Source: an uncultured Acinetobacter sp.
GTDB lineage: Bacteria > Pseudomonadota > Gammaproteobacteria > Pseudomonadales > Moraxellaceae
Direction: 5' to 3'
Assembly (NCBI RefSeq): GCF_943914805.1
Contig: NZ_CALUDM010000083.1
Coordinates: 1-16,852, forward strand
Length of the DNA stretch: 16,852 nt
Shown here in pieces: positions 5,608 to 12,999 of the stretch; within the stretch, counting starts at the first letter, position 1; every line of letters starts with the position of its first letter. Position numbers and translations under genes: made by a program. The notes below the pieces were generated by a model. It did no database searches, was not told where the DNA came from, and saw only the letters and a list, made by a program, of their open reading frames with translations.

Positions 5608-5751
5608 TTATTGATTCTCATCTGTAGTTTGAGAAATTTGTTTATACGTTGTTGTTGGCTTTTTCCGCTTCTCTAAATAAATTTCAAATGCACTCCATCC
5701 ACAGATCACCAAAAATACTAAAACAATAACGATGCATAAAGTCATAAACAT
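5608..5751 (-). CDS. Small single-TM membrane protein (47 aa)
   Basis: This short gene encodes 47 residues. MFMT is followed by one hydrophobic helix (about 3-22, LCIVIVLVFLVICGWSAFEI), then a basic stop-transfer cluster EKRKK and a polar tail ending TTDENQ. That predicts a bitopic inner-membrane microprotein with the C-terminus inside. The start is supported by AAGGA, 7 nt before the ATG. This ribosome site forms the exact 5-nt loop of a CTGCAA/TTGCAG hairpin (5753-5769), which would present it rather than hide it. The gene stands alone between the tRNA and the 6037-6471 gene. Its role is unknown; many such microproteins tune larger membrane complexes. Confidence 0.7.
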   Translation of the reverse strand: MFMTLCIVIVLVFLVICGWSAFEIYLEKRKKPTTTYKQISQTTDENQ

Positions 5752-5752
5752 G

Positions 5753-5769
5753 CTGCAATCCTTTTGCAG
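5753..5769 (-). promoter_or_regulatory. Hairpin presenting a Shine-Dalgarno loop
   Basis: TTGCAG (minus strand) just before the C-ATG pairs with CTGCAA, leaving AAGGA as the loop. It directly adjoins the start of the 47-aa membrane protein and may set its translation efficiency. Confidence 0.4.
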
Positions 5770-5980
5770 ATATAGCTATAATTAAAATTTGTGATTCTTA
5801 TCAGACTAAAGTCTATATGATTTAACACAGAGTGCAAATAAAAAGTGATTATTTTTAATACTGGACAAGATTTATTCTTTCTTGAATGTTTAATGTATCT
5901 ATCTCAAATAATGATAATTCATTAGATAGAAAATAAATATCAGTACGAAGAGGTAATGATTTGAAAGTACTTTACATCTA

Positions 5981-6010
5981 TTGATTCACACAGTCATTCA
6001 ATACTATACT
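5981..6010 (+). promoter_or_regulatory. Candidate sigma70 promoter for the 6037 gene
   Basis: TTGATT (5981-5986), an 18-bp spacer and TATACT (6005-6010) form a good sigma70 match. Transcription would begin near 6017, about 20 bp before the start codon. Confidence 0.55.
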
Positions 6011-6036
6011 ACTTATTCATTGAAACCATTGAAGAA

Positions 6037-6471
6037 ATGATGAGTAATTTCTTATTACTTTTAGGGCTAATTTCTATCGTTGCCTTACCTATTTTTACTC
6101 ACTTATTTTTTTATGACAAAATTCAGAATACAGATCGTCAGAAAATTCTATATTTTTCAAGTCTAATTCCGGGAATTATATTGATGTGTGGTGCATCATT
6201 TTTAAGCCCAACTCAGACTTCGATTAAATCTGTAGAGTGTGGCGTCGTTAAGCAATATAAAACGTATAAAACTCGACATCGATCTACATTTGAACGCATT
6301 GCCATTGTCATGGATCAATCTGGTTATATTCGTAACTTTTATTTTGATAAAAATTTACCTCGCTTACAAAACAATCAACATATTTGCTTTGAGCTCTATG
6401 ATCGTTTTAAAAATAAAGGATTAAGTGAATCACGTATCGTAAAATTCATATCGAATAAACAAGTTATATAA
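6037..6471 (+). CDS. Hypothetical two-TM membrane protein (144 aa)
   Basis: I do not recognise this protein. Two hydrophobic helices lie at about 4-24 (NFLLLLGLISIVALPIFTHL) and 38-57 (LYFSSLIPGIILMCGASFLS). A soluble C-terminal domain of about 85 residues follows, with alternating short strands (SVECGVVKQYKTYK, RIAIVMDQSGYIRNFYF, HICFELYDRF). It is basic with several Tyr/Phe and looks like a small beta-rich fold. Two ATGs start the frame (6037 and 6040), with GAAGA close upstream; the choice changes one residue. A candidate promoter lies just upstream. The domain may face either side: helix topology with short charged loops suggests N-out/C-out or N-in/C-in. The gene faces the acyl-CoA synthetase gene across a terminator. 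Function unknown. Confidence 0.8.
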   Translation: MMSNFLLLLGLISIVALPIFTHLFFYDKIQNTDRQKILYFSSLIPGIILMCGASFLSPTQTSIKSVECGVVKQYKTYKTRHRSTFERIAIVMDQSGYIRNFYFDKNLPRLQNNQHICFELYDRFKNKGLSESRIVKFISNKQVI

Positions 6472-6553
6472 AATATTCACTTTAAATAGCTATTTCCCCT
6501 ATAAAATCAAAACTATAAGATAGAATCCATTATTCACCAATCATTCACCACAT

Positions 6554-6575
6554 AAAAAAGCACCCTTTCGGGTGC
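6554..6575 (-). terminator. Rho-independent terminator after the acyl-CoA synthetase
   Basis: GCACCC (6560-6565) and GGGTGC (6570-6575) pair around a TTTC loop, and on the minus strand six T follow (6554-6559). It lies about 50 bp beyond the synthetase stop. Confidence 0.85.
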
Positions 6576-6626
6576 AAAACATGGAACTTATAACTAGTGT
6601 GAATCAAAGATTAGAAACCAGCTGAG

Positions 6627-8264
6627 CTATGGGTTTTCCTGCATTTTGGCAATTTCTTGCTGTTTTAATAAATTACGCTGAATCTTGCCGCTTGAAGTCT
6701 TCGGTAAGCTATCTACAAACTCAATTTCTTTTGGATATGCATGTTTCGATAAACGAGAACGCACATAATCTTGCAATTTATTACTTAGTGCATCAGAAGC
6801 CGTAAATTGCGGTTTAAGAATAACAAATGCTTTTACGATTTCTGTGCGTTCAGGATCAGGTTTACCAATTACTGCTGACTCTAAAACTTCAGTGCATTCC
6901 AGTAAGGTGCTTTCAACATCAAATGGCCCGACCCGATAGCCTGATGTTGTAATGACATCATCTACACGTCCGATAAAATCTACACCACCCAAATCATTTA
7001 AGCGAACCGTATCTCCCGTTAAATAATAGTTACCTACAAATGATTTACGATTATTTCCGCCATAGCCTTTGAACCATGTTAATGGAGATTGTGAGAAATC
7101 GATTGCCAATGTACCAATCTCACCAAGTTCAACTTCTTGATTTTGAGCATTTAATACCGCAAAACGATGCCCCGGATTCGCAAAACCTGCAGAACCGATT
7201 TTAATTGGATGAGCTAAAGCGTGATGATTACCGATCACCATTCCCAATTCAGTTTGTCCATATTGATCGTAAATATTGACATTTAAATCATGCTTAAACC
7301 AATGAATCACTTCAGGTGTTAATGGCTCTCCTGCACTACTGACTACTCTTAAGTGATCTTTGATCGAAGCATCAAACTTTTCTTTAAATCCAAAAAACAT
7401 ACGAAAAGCCGTAGGAGAACCCGTTAAATTACATACTTTATATTTTTGAATTATTTGTAAGGCATTATCCACACTGAATGGGCGTTCATCCATGATAATG
7501 CTATGCCCTAAGCCTAAAGGCCCAGTGATACCGTAATACAACCCATAAGCCCAACCCGGATCCGCCAAATTCCAAAATGAATCTTCTTCACGCAAATCTA
7601 CCGCATGACGCATATATTCTTTAAATGCCAAAATGGCTTTTAATGGCACAGGCACAGATTTAGCCAAACCTGTTGTTCCTGAAGTGAACATCATTAAAAA
7701 ATCATCTTCAAAAGTCAGCATAACAGGATTACATTCAGCTGATTGCTTTTCAATTTCTTGCCAAAAATTTGCATCAGGTTGCGGTGTATTTCCTGCTTGA
7801 TAAATCGTTAAAATATGTGGAATATCAATCTGATTAAGCTTTGCACGTTGCTCTTCATTGGTCACAATCAATTGTGTTTGAGCAGTTTCAATACGATGCT
7901 CAATCGCTTTCGATTCAAAAGCGGTAAATAAGGGTTGGTAAATTGCGCCAATACGCCAAGTTGCTAAAATGGTAATGAGCAGTTCAGGTGTTCGAGGCAA
8001 TAAGCCTGCAATACAATCACCTGTTTTTAAGCCTATTGATTGAAAATAGTTGGCTAATTTTCCACAAGCTTCGTCCAATTGCTCAAATGTCCATTGAGCA
8101 GACTCACCATTTTTGCCTTCCCAAATTAAAGCAGTTTTATTTAAACCCATAAAACGTTGGCAACATTCTACATAAGCATTGATCGATTGCTGATTTCCAA
8201 TCAATTGTTCATTGATAAGCTTTTCATAATCAAATGCTTGATACGCTTGTTCTAGTGTTTTCAT
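6627..8264 (-). CDS. AMP-forming acyl-CoA synthetase (acetyl/medium-chain type)
   Basis: The enzyme activates a carboxylic acid with ATP to an acyl-adenylate and then to acyl-CoA, a cytoplasmic ANL-superfamily reaction. All core motifs are intact over 545 residues: the P-loop TSGTTGLAKS (194-203), YGQTE (335-339), YLTGD (414-418) and the hinge RVDDVITTSGYRV (433-445). The C-terminal PKTSSGKIQR (521-530) carries the adenylation lysine K527. Length and motif spelling resemble the Acs/ACSM branch (short to medium or branched acids) rather than long-chain FadD, but the substrate cannot be read from sequence. AAGG lies about 9 nt before the ATG at 8264. A terminator upstream (8466-8487) and one downstream make it a single-gene transcript. 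Two palindromes upstream (8287-8307, 8342-8358) suggest dedicated control. The nearby dehydrogenases suggest it feeds their substrate. Confidence 0.92.
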   Translation of the reverse strand: MKTLEQAYQAFDYEKLINEQLIGNQQSINAYVECCQRFMGLNKTALIWEGKNGESAQWTFEQLDEACGKLANYFQSIGLKTGDCIAGLLPRTPELLITILATWRIGAIYQPLFTAFESKAIEHRIETAQTQLIVTNEEQRAKLNQIDIPHILTIYQAGNTPQPDANFWQEIEKQSAECNPVMLTFEDDFLMMFTSGTTGLAKSVPVPLKAILAFKEYMRHAVDLREEDSFWNLADPGWAYGLYYGITGPLGLGHSIIMDERPFSVDNALQIIQKYKVCNLTGSPTAFRMFFGFKEKFDASIKDHLRVVSSAGEPLTPEVIHWFKHDLNVNIYDQYGQTELGMVIGNHHALAHPIKIGSAGFANPGHRFAVLNAQNQEVELGEIGTLAIDFSQSPLTWFKGYGGNNRKSFVGNYYLTGDTVRLNDLGGVDFIGRVDDVITTSGYRVGPFDVESTLLECTEVLESAVIGKPDPERTEIVKAFVILKPQFTASDALSNKLQDYVRSRLSKHAYPKEIEFVDSLPKTSSGKIQRNLLKQQEIAKMQENP

Positions 8265-8286
8265 GGCAATACCCTTGCTTTTATTT

Positions 8287-8307
8287 TACAAATCATCTTG
8301 ATTTGTA
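8287..8307. promoter_or_regulatory. 9-3-9 palindrome upstream of the acyl-CoA synthetase
   Basis: TACAAATCA (8287-8295) and TGATTTGTA (8299-8307) are perfect inverted copies around TCT, 22 bp upstream of the start codon. Size and symmetry suit a TetR- or GntR-type dimer site. In mRNA it would also form a short hairpin in the leader. Confidence 0.5.
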
Positions 8308-8341
8308 GTTCCATATTCTACTTTCTAGCTTTTATTGAAAA

Positions 8342-8358
8342 TGTTGAATCATTCAACA
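8342..8358. promoter_or_regulatory. 8-1-8 palindrome upstream of the acyl-CoA synthetase
   Basis: TGTTGAAT (8342-8349), one C, then ATTCAACA (8351-8358) form a perfect 17-bp palindrome about 80 bp upstream of the start codon. It contains the TTGAAT that could serve as a -35 element on the minus strand, so it may be an operator over the promoter. Confidence 0.45.
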
Positions 8359-8465
8359 AGCTTCTGTTCCTAAACAATAGATAACCATGTTTATGAAACA
8401 CTGACAATTTCCAAATACCTCAATTGTGTTGCAGTTTTTGAACATTCGTTTTTTAAATAATCAAT

Positions 8466-8487
8466 AAAAAATCAGCACGAGGCTGAT
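8466..8487 (-). terminator. Rho-independent terminator after the acyl-CoA dehydrogenase
   Basis: ATCAGC (8471-8476) and GCTGAT (8482-8487) pair around ACGAG. On the minus strand a T-run follows (A-run 8466-8471). It separates the dehydrogenase from the synthetase transcript. Confidence 0.75.
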
Positions 8488-8549
8488 CTTTTAAATGGCT
8501 TTTAATGCTGTATTTTTATCATTGAAATTCATCACATTCTAATCAATCT

Positions 8550-9683
8550 TCAATCAATCACTGCTCTTGCAATCACCAAACGCTGAATATCTGAAGCACC
8601 TTCATAAATTTGGCTTACCCGTACATCACGATATATACGCTCTACTGGAAAATCAGATACATAGCCATAGCCACCATGAATTTGAATGGCATCTGAACAT
8701 ACTTTTTCTGCAATTTCAGAAGCAAAAAGTTTGGCCATTGAAGCTTCTTTTAAACACGGTAGACCTGCATCTTTTAAACTGGCTGCATGATAAATCAATT
8801 GTCGTGCCGCTTCGATTTGCGTTGCCATATCTGCCAACCTAAATGCAACTGCTTGATGTTGCACCAATTCCATACCAAAAGATTTACGTTGCTTGGCATA
8901 TTCAACTGCTGCATCCAATGCTGCTCGTGCCATGCCTACACACTGGGACGCAATACCAATACGCCCTGATTCAAGATTGGACAATGCAATTTTATATCCT
9001 TCACCTTCCTTACCGAGCAGATTTTCAACTGGAATCCGGCAATTTTCAAAGATAATGGTTGCCGTATCTGAACAATGTTGTCCCATCTTGTCTTCAATAC
9101 GAGAAACGATATAGCCTTCTGTATCTGTAGGGACAATAAAACATGAAATCCCTTTTTTTCCCGCAGTTTTATCTGTGATTGCAAATACAATCGCAAGCTG
9201 TGCATTTTGACCTGTGGTAATAAATTGTTTGGTTCCATTAATCACCCAATGATCACCATCACGCTCAGCTTTACACAACAAAGCGCCTGCATCTGAACCT
9301 GCTTGCGGTTCAGTTAAACAAAAACATCCTAACCATTCTCCTGTAGCAAGTTTGGTTAAATAGTCTTGTTTATGTTGCTCTGTACCATATTTTTGAATAA
9401 TTCCACAGGGCAATGAATTTTGTACACTGACAATCGTAGAGATTGCGCCATCACCTGCTGCAATTTCTTCAATCGCCGCGACCAATGAAATATAATCTAA
9501 GCCTGCGCCACCCCATTGCTCTGCAACAGTCATTCCTAATGCACCAAGCTCACCTAATTCTTTGAGTTCCTGTTCTGGAAATTTTGAGGTTTTATCACGT
9601 TCAGCTGCTGTTGGTTTTAATTTATTCTGCGAATAATTTCGCATCATTTCTTGAACCATTTTTTGTTGTTCATTCAGAATCAT
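8550..9683 (-). CDS. Acyl-CoA dehydrogenase (short/branched-chain type)
   Basis: This FAD enzyme oxidises an acyl-CoA to the trans-2-enoyl-CoA and passes electrons to ETF, the first oxidative step of beta-oxidation or branched-chain acid catabolism. The fold order is complete: an N-terminal helical domain, the beta-domain signature CFCLTEPQAGSD, the RKSFG segment in the C-terminal helical domain, and the second signature IQIHGGYGYVSDFPVERIYRD. The motif IYEGASDIQR carries the catalytic glutamate at residue 361, the usual position in short-chain and 2-methyl-branched acyl-CoA dehydrogenases. The start at 9683 (377 aa) has AAGGA about 7 nt upstream; the frame runs seven codons further without support. 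It is on the same strand as the SDR gene, 210 bp downstream of it. Chain length preference cannot be read reliably. Confidence 0.93.
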   Translation of the reverse strand: MILNEQQKMVQEMMRNYSQNKLKPTAAERDKTSKFPEQELKELGELGALGMTVAEQWGGAGLDYISLVAAIEEIAAGDGAISTIVSVQNSLPCGIIQKYGTEQHKQDYLTKLATGEWLGCFCLTEPQAGSDAGALLCKAERDGDHWVINGTKQFITTGQNAQLAIVFAITDKTAGKKGISCFIVPTDTEGYIVSRIEDKMGQHCSDTATIIFENCRIPVENLLGKEGEGYKIALSNLESGRIGIASQCVGMARAALDAAVEYAKQRKSFGMELVQHQAVAFRLADMATQIEAARQLIYHAASLKDAGLPCLKEASMAKLFASEIAEKVCSDAIQIHGGYGYVSDFPVERIYRDVRVSQIYEGASDIQRLVIARAVID

Positions 9684-9831
9684 TTGGGCATCCTTCCTCA
9701 GCAAATTTATACAGGCTGCGATATAAAATATTTGTGAATAAAATCAAAGCATAGCTTCGCCAATACGTATCATTAACATATTGAAAATTTGATCAACATT
9801 AATTTAAAAATTAGAACCTTAAAGATCATGA

Positions 9832-9867
9832 GCTCAATGCTAAATGTAGTGATATTTAGGATTGAGC
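9832..9867. repeat. Imperfect inverted repeat between SDR and dehydrogenase genes
   Basis: GCTCAAT-G-CTAAAT (9832-9845) and ATTTAG-G-ATTGAGC (9854-9867) pair at 13 of 14 positions around an 8-nt loop. It begins 27 bp after the SDR stop. No T-run follows on the minus strand, so it is more likely an mRNA-stabilising or processing hairpin than a strong terminator. Confidence 0.5.
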
Positions 9868-9893
9868 AAACTTGATCCATGAATGTTCAGTAA

Positions 9894-10664
9894 TTATTTA
9901 GGTTGCATACGAATTGCGCCATCTAAACGAATCGTTTCACCATTTAAATAATTATTTTCACAAATATGTCCCGCCAAATGGGCAAATTCTTCAGGTTTTG
10001 CTAAACGAGGTGGAAATGGCACCATCGCACCTAATGCATCCTGCACTTTTTCAGGTAAACCCTTTAACATTGGTGTTTCCATAATCCCTGGAGCAATGGT
10101 CATGACACGAATTGCATGTTGAGCCAATTCACGTGCCAAAGGCAAAGTCATTGCAACCACAGCGCCTTTTGAAGCAGCATAAGCTGTTTGTCCAATTTGA
10201 CCATCAAAAGCTGCTACAGATGCGGTATTCACAATCACACCACGTTCTTCTTCACCCGCTTTCAGCTCATAACGTGAAATCACATCTGCTGCAAAACGCA
10301 ACATATTAAATGTACCCGTCACGTTGATATTTAATACTTTTTGGAATGCATCTAATGCGTGGATACCATTTTTACCTAATACTTTCGCAGATGGCCCAAT
10401 TCCTGCACAATTGATTAAGCCATTTAATTGACCATAATCTTGCTCTACATCTTTAAAAAACTGTTCTACTGCAACTTCGTCTATCACATCCAATTGAACA
10501 AACTTAGATTTTTCTCCCAAACGCTTTTGCATTTCTTCACCAAGTGCATGATTCATATCGACCATAATCACTTTTGCACCTTTGCCGATTAAATGCGTTG
10601 CTGTAGCTGCACCTAGACCTGATGCGCCACCAGTCACAACAAAAACTTTTCCTTCAATTTTCAT
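9894..10664 (-). CDS. SDR 3-hydroxyacyl-CoA dehydrogenase (HSD10-like)
   Basis: This classical short-chain dehydrogenase of 256 aa has the Rossmann motif TGGASGLG (11-18), the structural NCAG (85-88), NINVTG (112-117), and the catalytic triad S149, Y162 and K166 (YAASK). Aspartate 36 at the end of the second strand indicates NAD rather than NADP. Overall it matches the type-2 3-hydroxyacyl-CoA dehydrogenase (HSD17B10) group, which oxidises 3-hydroxyacyl-CoA, including 2-methyl-3-hydroxybutyryl-CoA of isoleucine breakdown. Family features seen are PFPPRLAKPEEFAHL and the C-terminal LDGAIRMQPK. AGGA lies about 8 nt before the ATG. It is divergent from an AraC regulator and upstream of the acyl-CoA dehydrogenase, so it probably catalyses the second oxidation of the same pathway. 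Confidence 0.92.
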   Translation of the reverse strand: MKIEGKVFVVTGGASGLGAATATHLIGKGAKVIMVDMNHALGEEMQKRLGEKSKFVQLDVIDEVAVEQFFKDVEQDYGQLNGLINCAGIGPSAKVLGKNGIHALDAFQKVLNINVTGTFNMLRFAADVISRYELKAGEEERGVIVNTASVAAFDGQIGQTAYAASKGAVVAMTLPLARELAQHAIRVMTIAPGIMETPMLKGLPEKVQDALGAMVPFPPRLAKPEEFAHLAGHICENNYLNGETIRLDGAIRMQPK

Positions 10665-10734
10665 TTTGTATTCCTATTCATTGTTTGAGTCGATGTCGAT
10701 ATGGTTTAAATAAAATATAAATAGCTTAAGATGC

Positions 10735-10763
10735 AGATTAAACCGAGACAAGTTTGAGTACAA
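10735..10763 (-). promoter_or_regulatory. Candidate sigma70 promoter of the SDR gene
   Basis: On the minus strand TTGTAC (10758-10763), a 17-bp spacer and TAATCT (10735-10740) match sigma70 elements. The leader would be about 64 nt. The site lies in the divergent region shared with the AraC gene, where an AraC-type activator would be expected to bind. Confidence 0.5.
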
Positions 10764-10850
10764 TTTCCAAAAGTTGCATCCTGTATGATGGATTTGGACA
10801 ATTTTAAAATCGCTTTTGTAAAAGCATTTCACAAGATAATGGAATGAGCT

Positions 10851-11873
10851 GTGAACAATCAACAATTCAGTGAATACAAAGGAAGCATTTCGATGGCTTT
10901 GGTGCACGAAGCTTTGTTTCATGTAGAAGAAAAAGGATTTGATCTTCAGCAAATTTTATATAAAGCAGAAATACCATTCGAATTGCTACATTCACCGAAA
11001 GCCCGTATCTCAGTTTCCGCTTATGCAAGGCTCTGGACTGAAATTGCCAATCAAATGAATGATGAATTCTTTGGGATGGATTCACATCCAATGCGACGGG
11101 GAAGTTATAAATTACTGTCTAAAATGGTGATGCATGCAGATACTTTAGCTCATGCCATTGAGCAGATTCTGCAATATTTTAATTTTATTTTGGATGATTT
11201 TCACAGTAAATTAATTATTGATGAAAATTATGCATACATTGTCATTACAGATAAATTACAAACCAAACGTATGTTTTGCTATGCAACTTATTTTATGCTC
11301 GTTCATAGTCTGCTTTGCTGGTTAGCTGATCAACGTATCTTACTTAATCACATACGATTAAAATGTACTCAACCTATTGATGATTTAGATTATCGTGTGC
11401 GTTTTTGTGAAAAAATCAGCTATCAAGCAGATAATAATTATCTGCAATTCGATGCGAATTATTTAAACATTCAGATAAAGCGTGACAAGAAGTCTTGGTA
11501 TGATTTTATTCGAAATACACCTGAAAACCTGTTGCTCCGTTTTAAAAATCCACATGCTTTAAGCTCAATCATTCGTAAGCAATTACTGTCTGTTCCCCCT
11601 GCGGAATGGTATGAACTGAGTGAATTAGCGCAACAACTCAATATTTCAGAAGCCACCATTCAACGGCGTTTAAAAAATGAAGGAATCAGCTATCAACAAT
11701 TGAAGAATGATATTCGCAGAGATTTAGCTATTGAATTACTGTGTAAATCTTCTCTTAGCTTACAAGACATCAGTGAACAACTACATTTTCAAGAACCAAG
11801 TGCTTTCCATCGTGCTTTTAAAAAATGGACAGGTGTAAGTCCCGGTGCTTATCGTGAGCTTAAAATTTTCTAA
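10851..11873 (+). CDS. AraC/OruR-like transcriptional regulator
   Basis: This 340-residue regulator has two parts. The N-terminal effector domain (about 15-210) begins ISMALVHEALFHVEEKGFDL and resembles the Arabinose_bd-type domain of OruR/ArgR-like AraC proteins. The C-terminal double HTH (about 250-338) has LSELAQQLNISEATIQRRLK as the first HTH, then SLQDISEQLHFQEPSAFHRAFKKWTGVSPGAYR, the AraC signature. The start is a GTG at 10851 preceded by GGAATGAGCT. An ATG at 10893 has AAAGGAAG about 7 nt upstream and is a real alternative, but the residues before it (KGSIS) match what this family usually shows, so I keep the longer form. It is divergent from the SDR gene and probably activates the SDR and dehydrogenase genes in response to the pathway substrate or its CoA ester; that is inferred from position. 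Confidence 0.9.
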   Translation: MNNQQFSEYKGSISMALVHEALFHVEEKGFDLQQILYKAEIPFELLHSPKARISVSAYARLWTEIANQMNDEFFGMDSHPMRRGSYKLLSKMVMHADTLAHAIEQILQYFNFILDDFHSKLIIDENYAYIVITDKLQTKRMFCYATYFMLVHSLLCWLADQRILLNHIRLKCTQPIDDLDYRVRFCEKISYQADNNYLQFDANYLNIQIKRDKKSWYDFIRNTPENLLLRFKNPHALSSIIRKQLLSVPPAEWYELSELAQQLNISEATIQRRLKNEGISYQQLKNDIRRDLAIELLCKSSLSLQDISEQLHFQEPSAFHRAFKKWTGVSPGAYRELKIF

Positions 11874-11891
11874 CTTAAATTTTCTAACTTA
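11864..11891. repeat. 14-bp tandem duplication across the AraC stop codon
   Basis: AATTTTCTAACTTA occurs twice in a row (11864-11877 and 11878-11891). The TAA stop is inside the first copy. A related element, TTAAAACGCT, repeats just after. This is probably a recent slippage event. Confidence 0.85.
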
Positions 11892-12178
11892 AAACGCTTT
11901 AATTTAAAACGCTCTAAATAGTTTTAAATGCTTTTTATGAAATGCTCATCATTCTTAACCAACACAGCCTTTTGCGGCTTAAATGAGCATTTAAAATAGA
12001 ATATTGTTTTCATTTCACTTTTATAAGAAATCGTTTTTTACCACTTCAACATACTTACAGCCTATCTGACAAAGATTGCTTTTTATCTATAATTGGTATA
12101 TTTTTCACACAATTCAGAGCAACTATTTTGCTCATCTGCTGTAACTCCTCCCCTTTAATCAGCCTTTAGGTCACGACC
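11874..12178. other. Intergenic region with long inverted repeat and promoter
   Basis: This 305-bp region has no gene. It holds the tandem duplication, a perfect 10-bp inverted repeat AAATGCTCAT (11940-11949) / ATGAGCATTT (11983-11992) that encloses a small AGCC-TTTTGC-GGCT hairpin, and the promoter of the next gene. The inverted repeat may act as a weak terminator for the AraC gene, but no T-run follows it. Confidence 0.5.
12066..12093 (+). promoter_or_regulatory. Good sigma70 promoter for the 12179 gene
   Basis: CTGACA (12066-12071), a 16-bp spacer and a perfect TATAAT (12088-12093) predict a strong promoter with a leader of about 79 nt before the ATG at 12179. Confidence 0.6.
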
Positions 12179-12526
12179 ATGCTTAAGATGATTGATGTAC
12201 TAGACCAAAACCTAGTTCAAAACTTTATCGACTCTCTTTCTGCTCAAACTGAGCAATTAGACGACTTCATTGAAGGTATTTTAAAAGCTTCAAACCATGA
12301 CTTTGATCATGTGATTCAACAATTTTTTACCACCAATGATGCTCAAGAAATTGCTCAAGCACTTGATATTAATCAAGACCGTTTACAAGCTATTCAAACT
12401 GGATTTGCAATGCAACAAGAAAACATTGCAGATACAGCGAAAATTGTCGCACTCTGCCTTGCGCTCGAAACTGATGCTTTAAATCAAGTTCATGTTGCAG
12501 AAAGTTTAGAAGGTTATCCAATTTAA
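12179..12526 (+). CDS. Hypothetical acidic helical protein (115 aa)
   Basis: I do not recognise this protein. It is strongly acidic, has no membrane segment or signal peptide, and looks mostly alpha-helical, with amphipathic runs such as LVQNFIDSLSAQTEQLDDFI and AQEIAQALDINQDRLQAIQT. A single cysteine lies near residue 92. The ATG at 12179 follows AGG at about 9 nt; an ATG three codons later is possible. It is a single-gene unit: a near-consensus promoter and a 79-nt leader are upstream, and a terminator (12558-12583) is downstream. That suggests an abundant or condition-induced cytosolic protein of the host rather than an accessory gene. The AraC regulator upstream is on the same strand but has no evident functional link. 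Confidence 0.8.
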   Translation: MLKMIDVLDQNLVQNFIDSLSAQTEQLDDFIEGILKASNHDFDHVIQQFFTTNDAQEIAQALDINQDRLQAIQTGFAMQQENIADTAKIVALCLALETDALNQVHVAESLEGYPI

Positions 12527-12557
12527 TCGATTCAACCCTGTTAAATCCTTTATTCCG

Positions 12558-12583
12558 AAAGCAGTCAAAGTGGCTGCTTTTTT
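12558..12583 (+). terminator. Rho-independent terminator of the 12179 gene
   Basis: AAAGCAG (12558-12564) and CTGCTTT (12574-12580) form a 7-bp stem around a 9-nt loop and run into a stretch of T (12578-12583). Confidence 0.8.
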
Positions 12584-12596
12584 ATTGATTAGTTTT

Positions 12597-12881
12597 CTAA
12601 TATTTATAATGGATTAATAGTGCTAAATAACTCAATCCAAAGAATAACAATGCGAATAATCTTTGCCAATGCTGTTCATTTTTAAGAGTACTTTTTTCTT
12701 TATTGCCTAATATGATTTTTATGAAATTAAAGCAAACATACAACAAAGCAAAAATAACTGGGATACTGAAAAGGGCTAAACCTAAACAACCATCACCACT
12801 ACAATCTACATTTCCACGTCGTACTAAAATGGCGATGACCAAATTAATTGTGTTCATTATAAAAAATTTTGAATACACCAT
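12597..12881 (-). CDS. Small hypothetical membrane protein (94 aa)
   Basis: The protein has three hydrophobic segments: about 9-20 (MNTINLVIAILV), 32-57 (CLGLALFSIPVIFALLYVCF ...) and 74-91 (RLFALLFFGLSYLALLIHY). Between the first two is RRGNVDCSGDGCLG, with two cysteines. It ends with HYKY. It is therefore an integral membrane protein of two or three helices. No family is recognised. Neither start has a clear ribosome site: the first ATG is at 12881, and an ATG eight codons in (12857) would trim the sequence to MNTINLV, which looks like a natural N-terminus and may be the real one. It faces the 12179 gene across the terminator at 12558-12583 and is divergent from the bestrophin gene, with 118 bp between them. 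Confidence 0.6.
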   Translation of the reverse strand: MVYSKFFIMNTINLVIAILVRRGNVDCSGDGCLGLALFSIPVIFALLYVCFNFIKIILGNKEKSTLKNEQHWQRLFALLFFGLSYLALLIHYKY

Positions 12882-12999
12882 AACTTGCTATTATTTTTAA
12901 TTCTGTCTTTATTATTCTATGTTATTGAATCCATCTTGAAAATACTTGCATCTTATTCTTTGTCTATGAAACACTATTATCGCAATATAAGGTAGACCT

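Noticed and set aside
12703..12900. 65-codon + strand frame opposite the small membrane protein gene
   Set aside because: The minus-strand frame encodes clear hydrophobic helices, whereas this frame looks like a basic shadow without a ribosome site.
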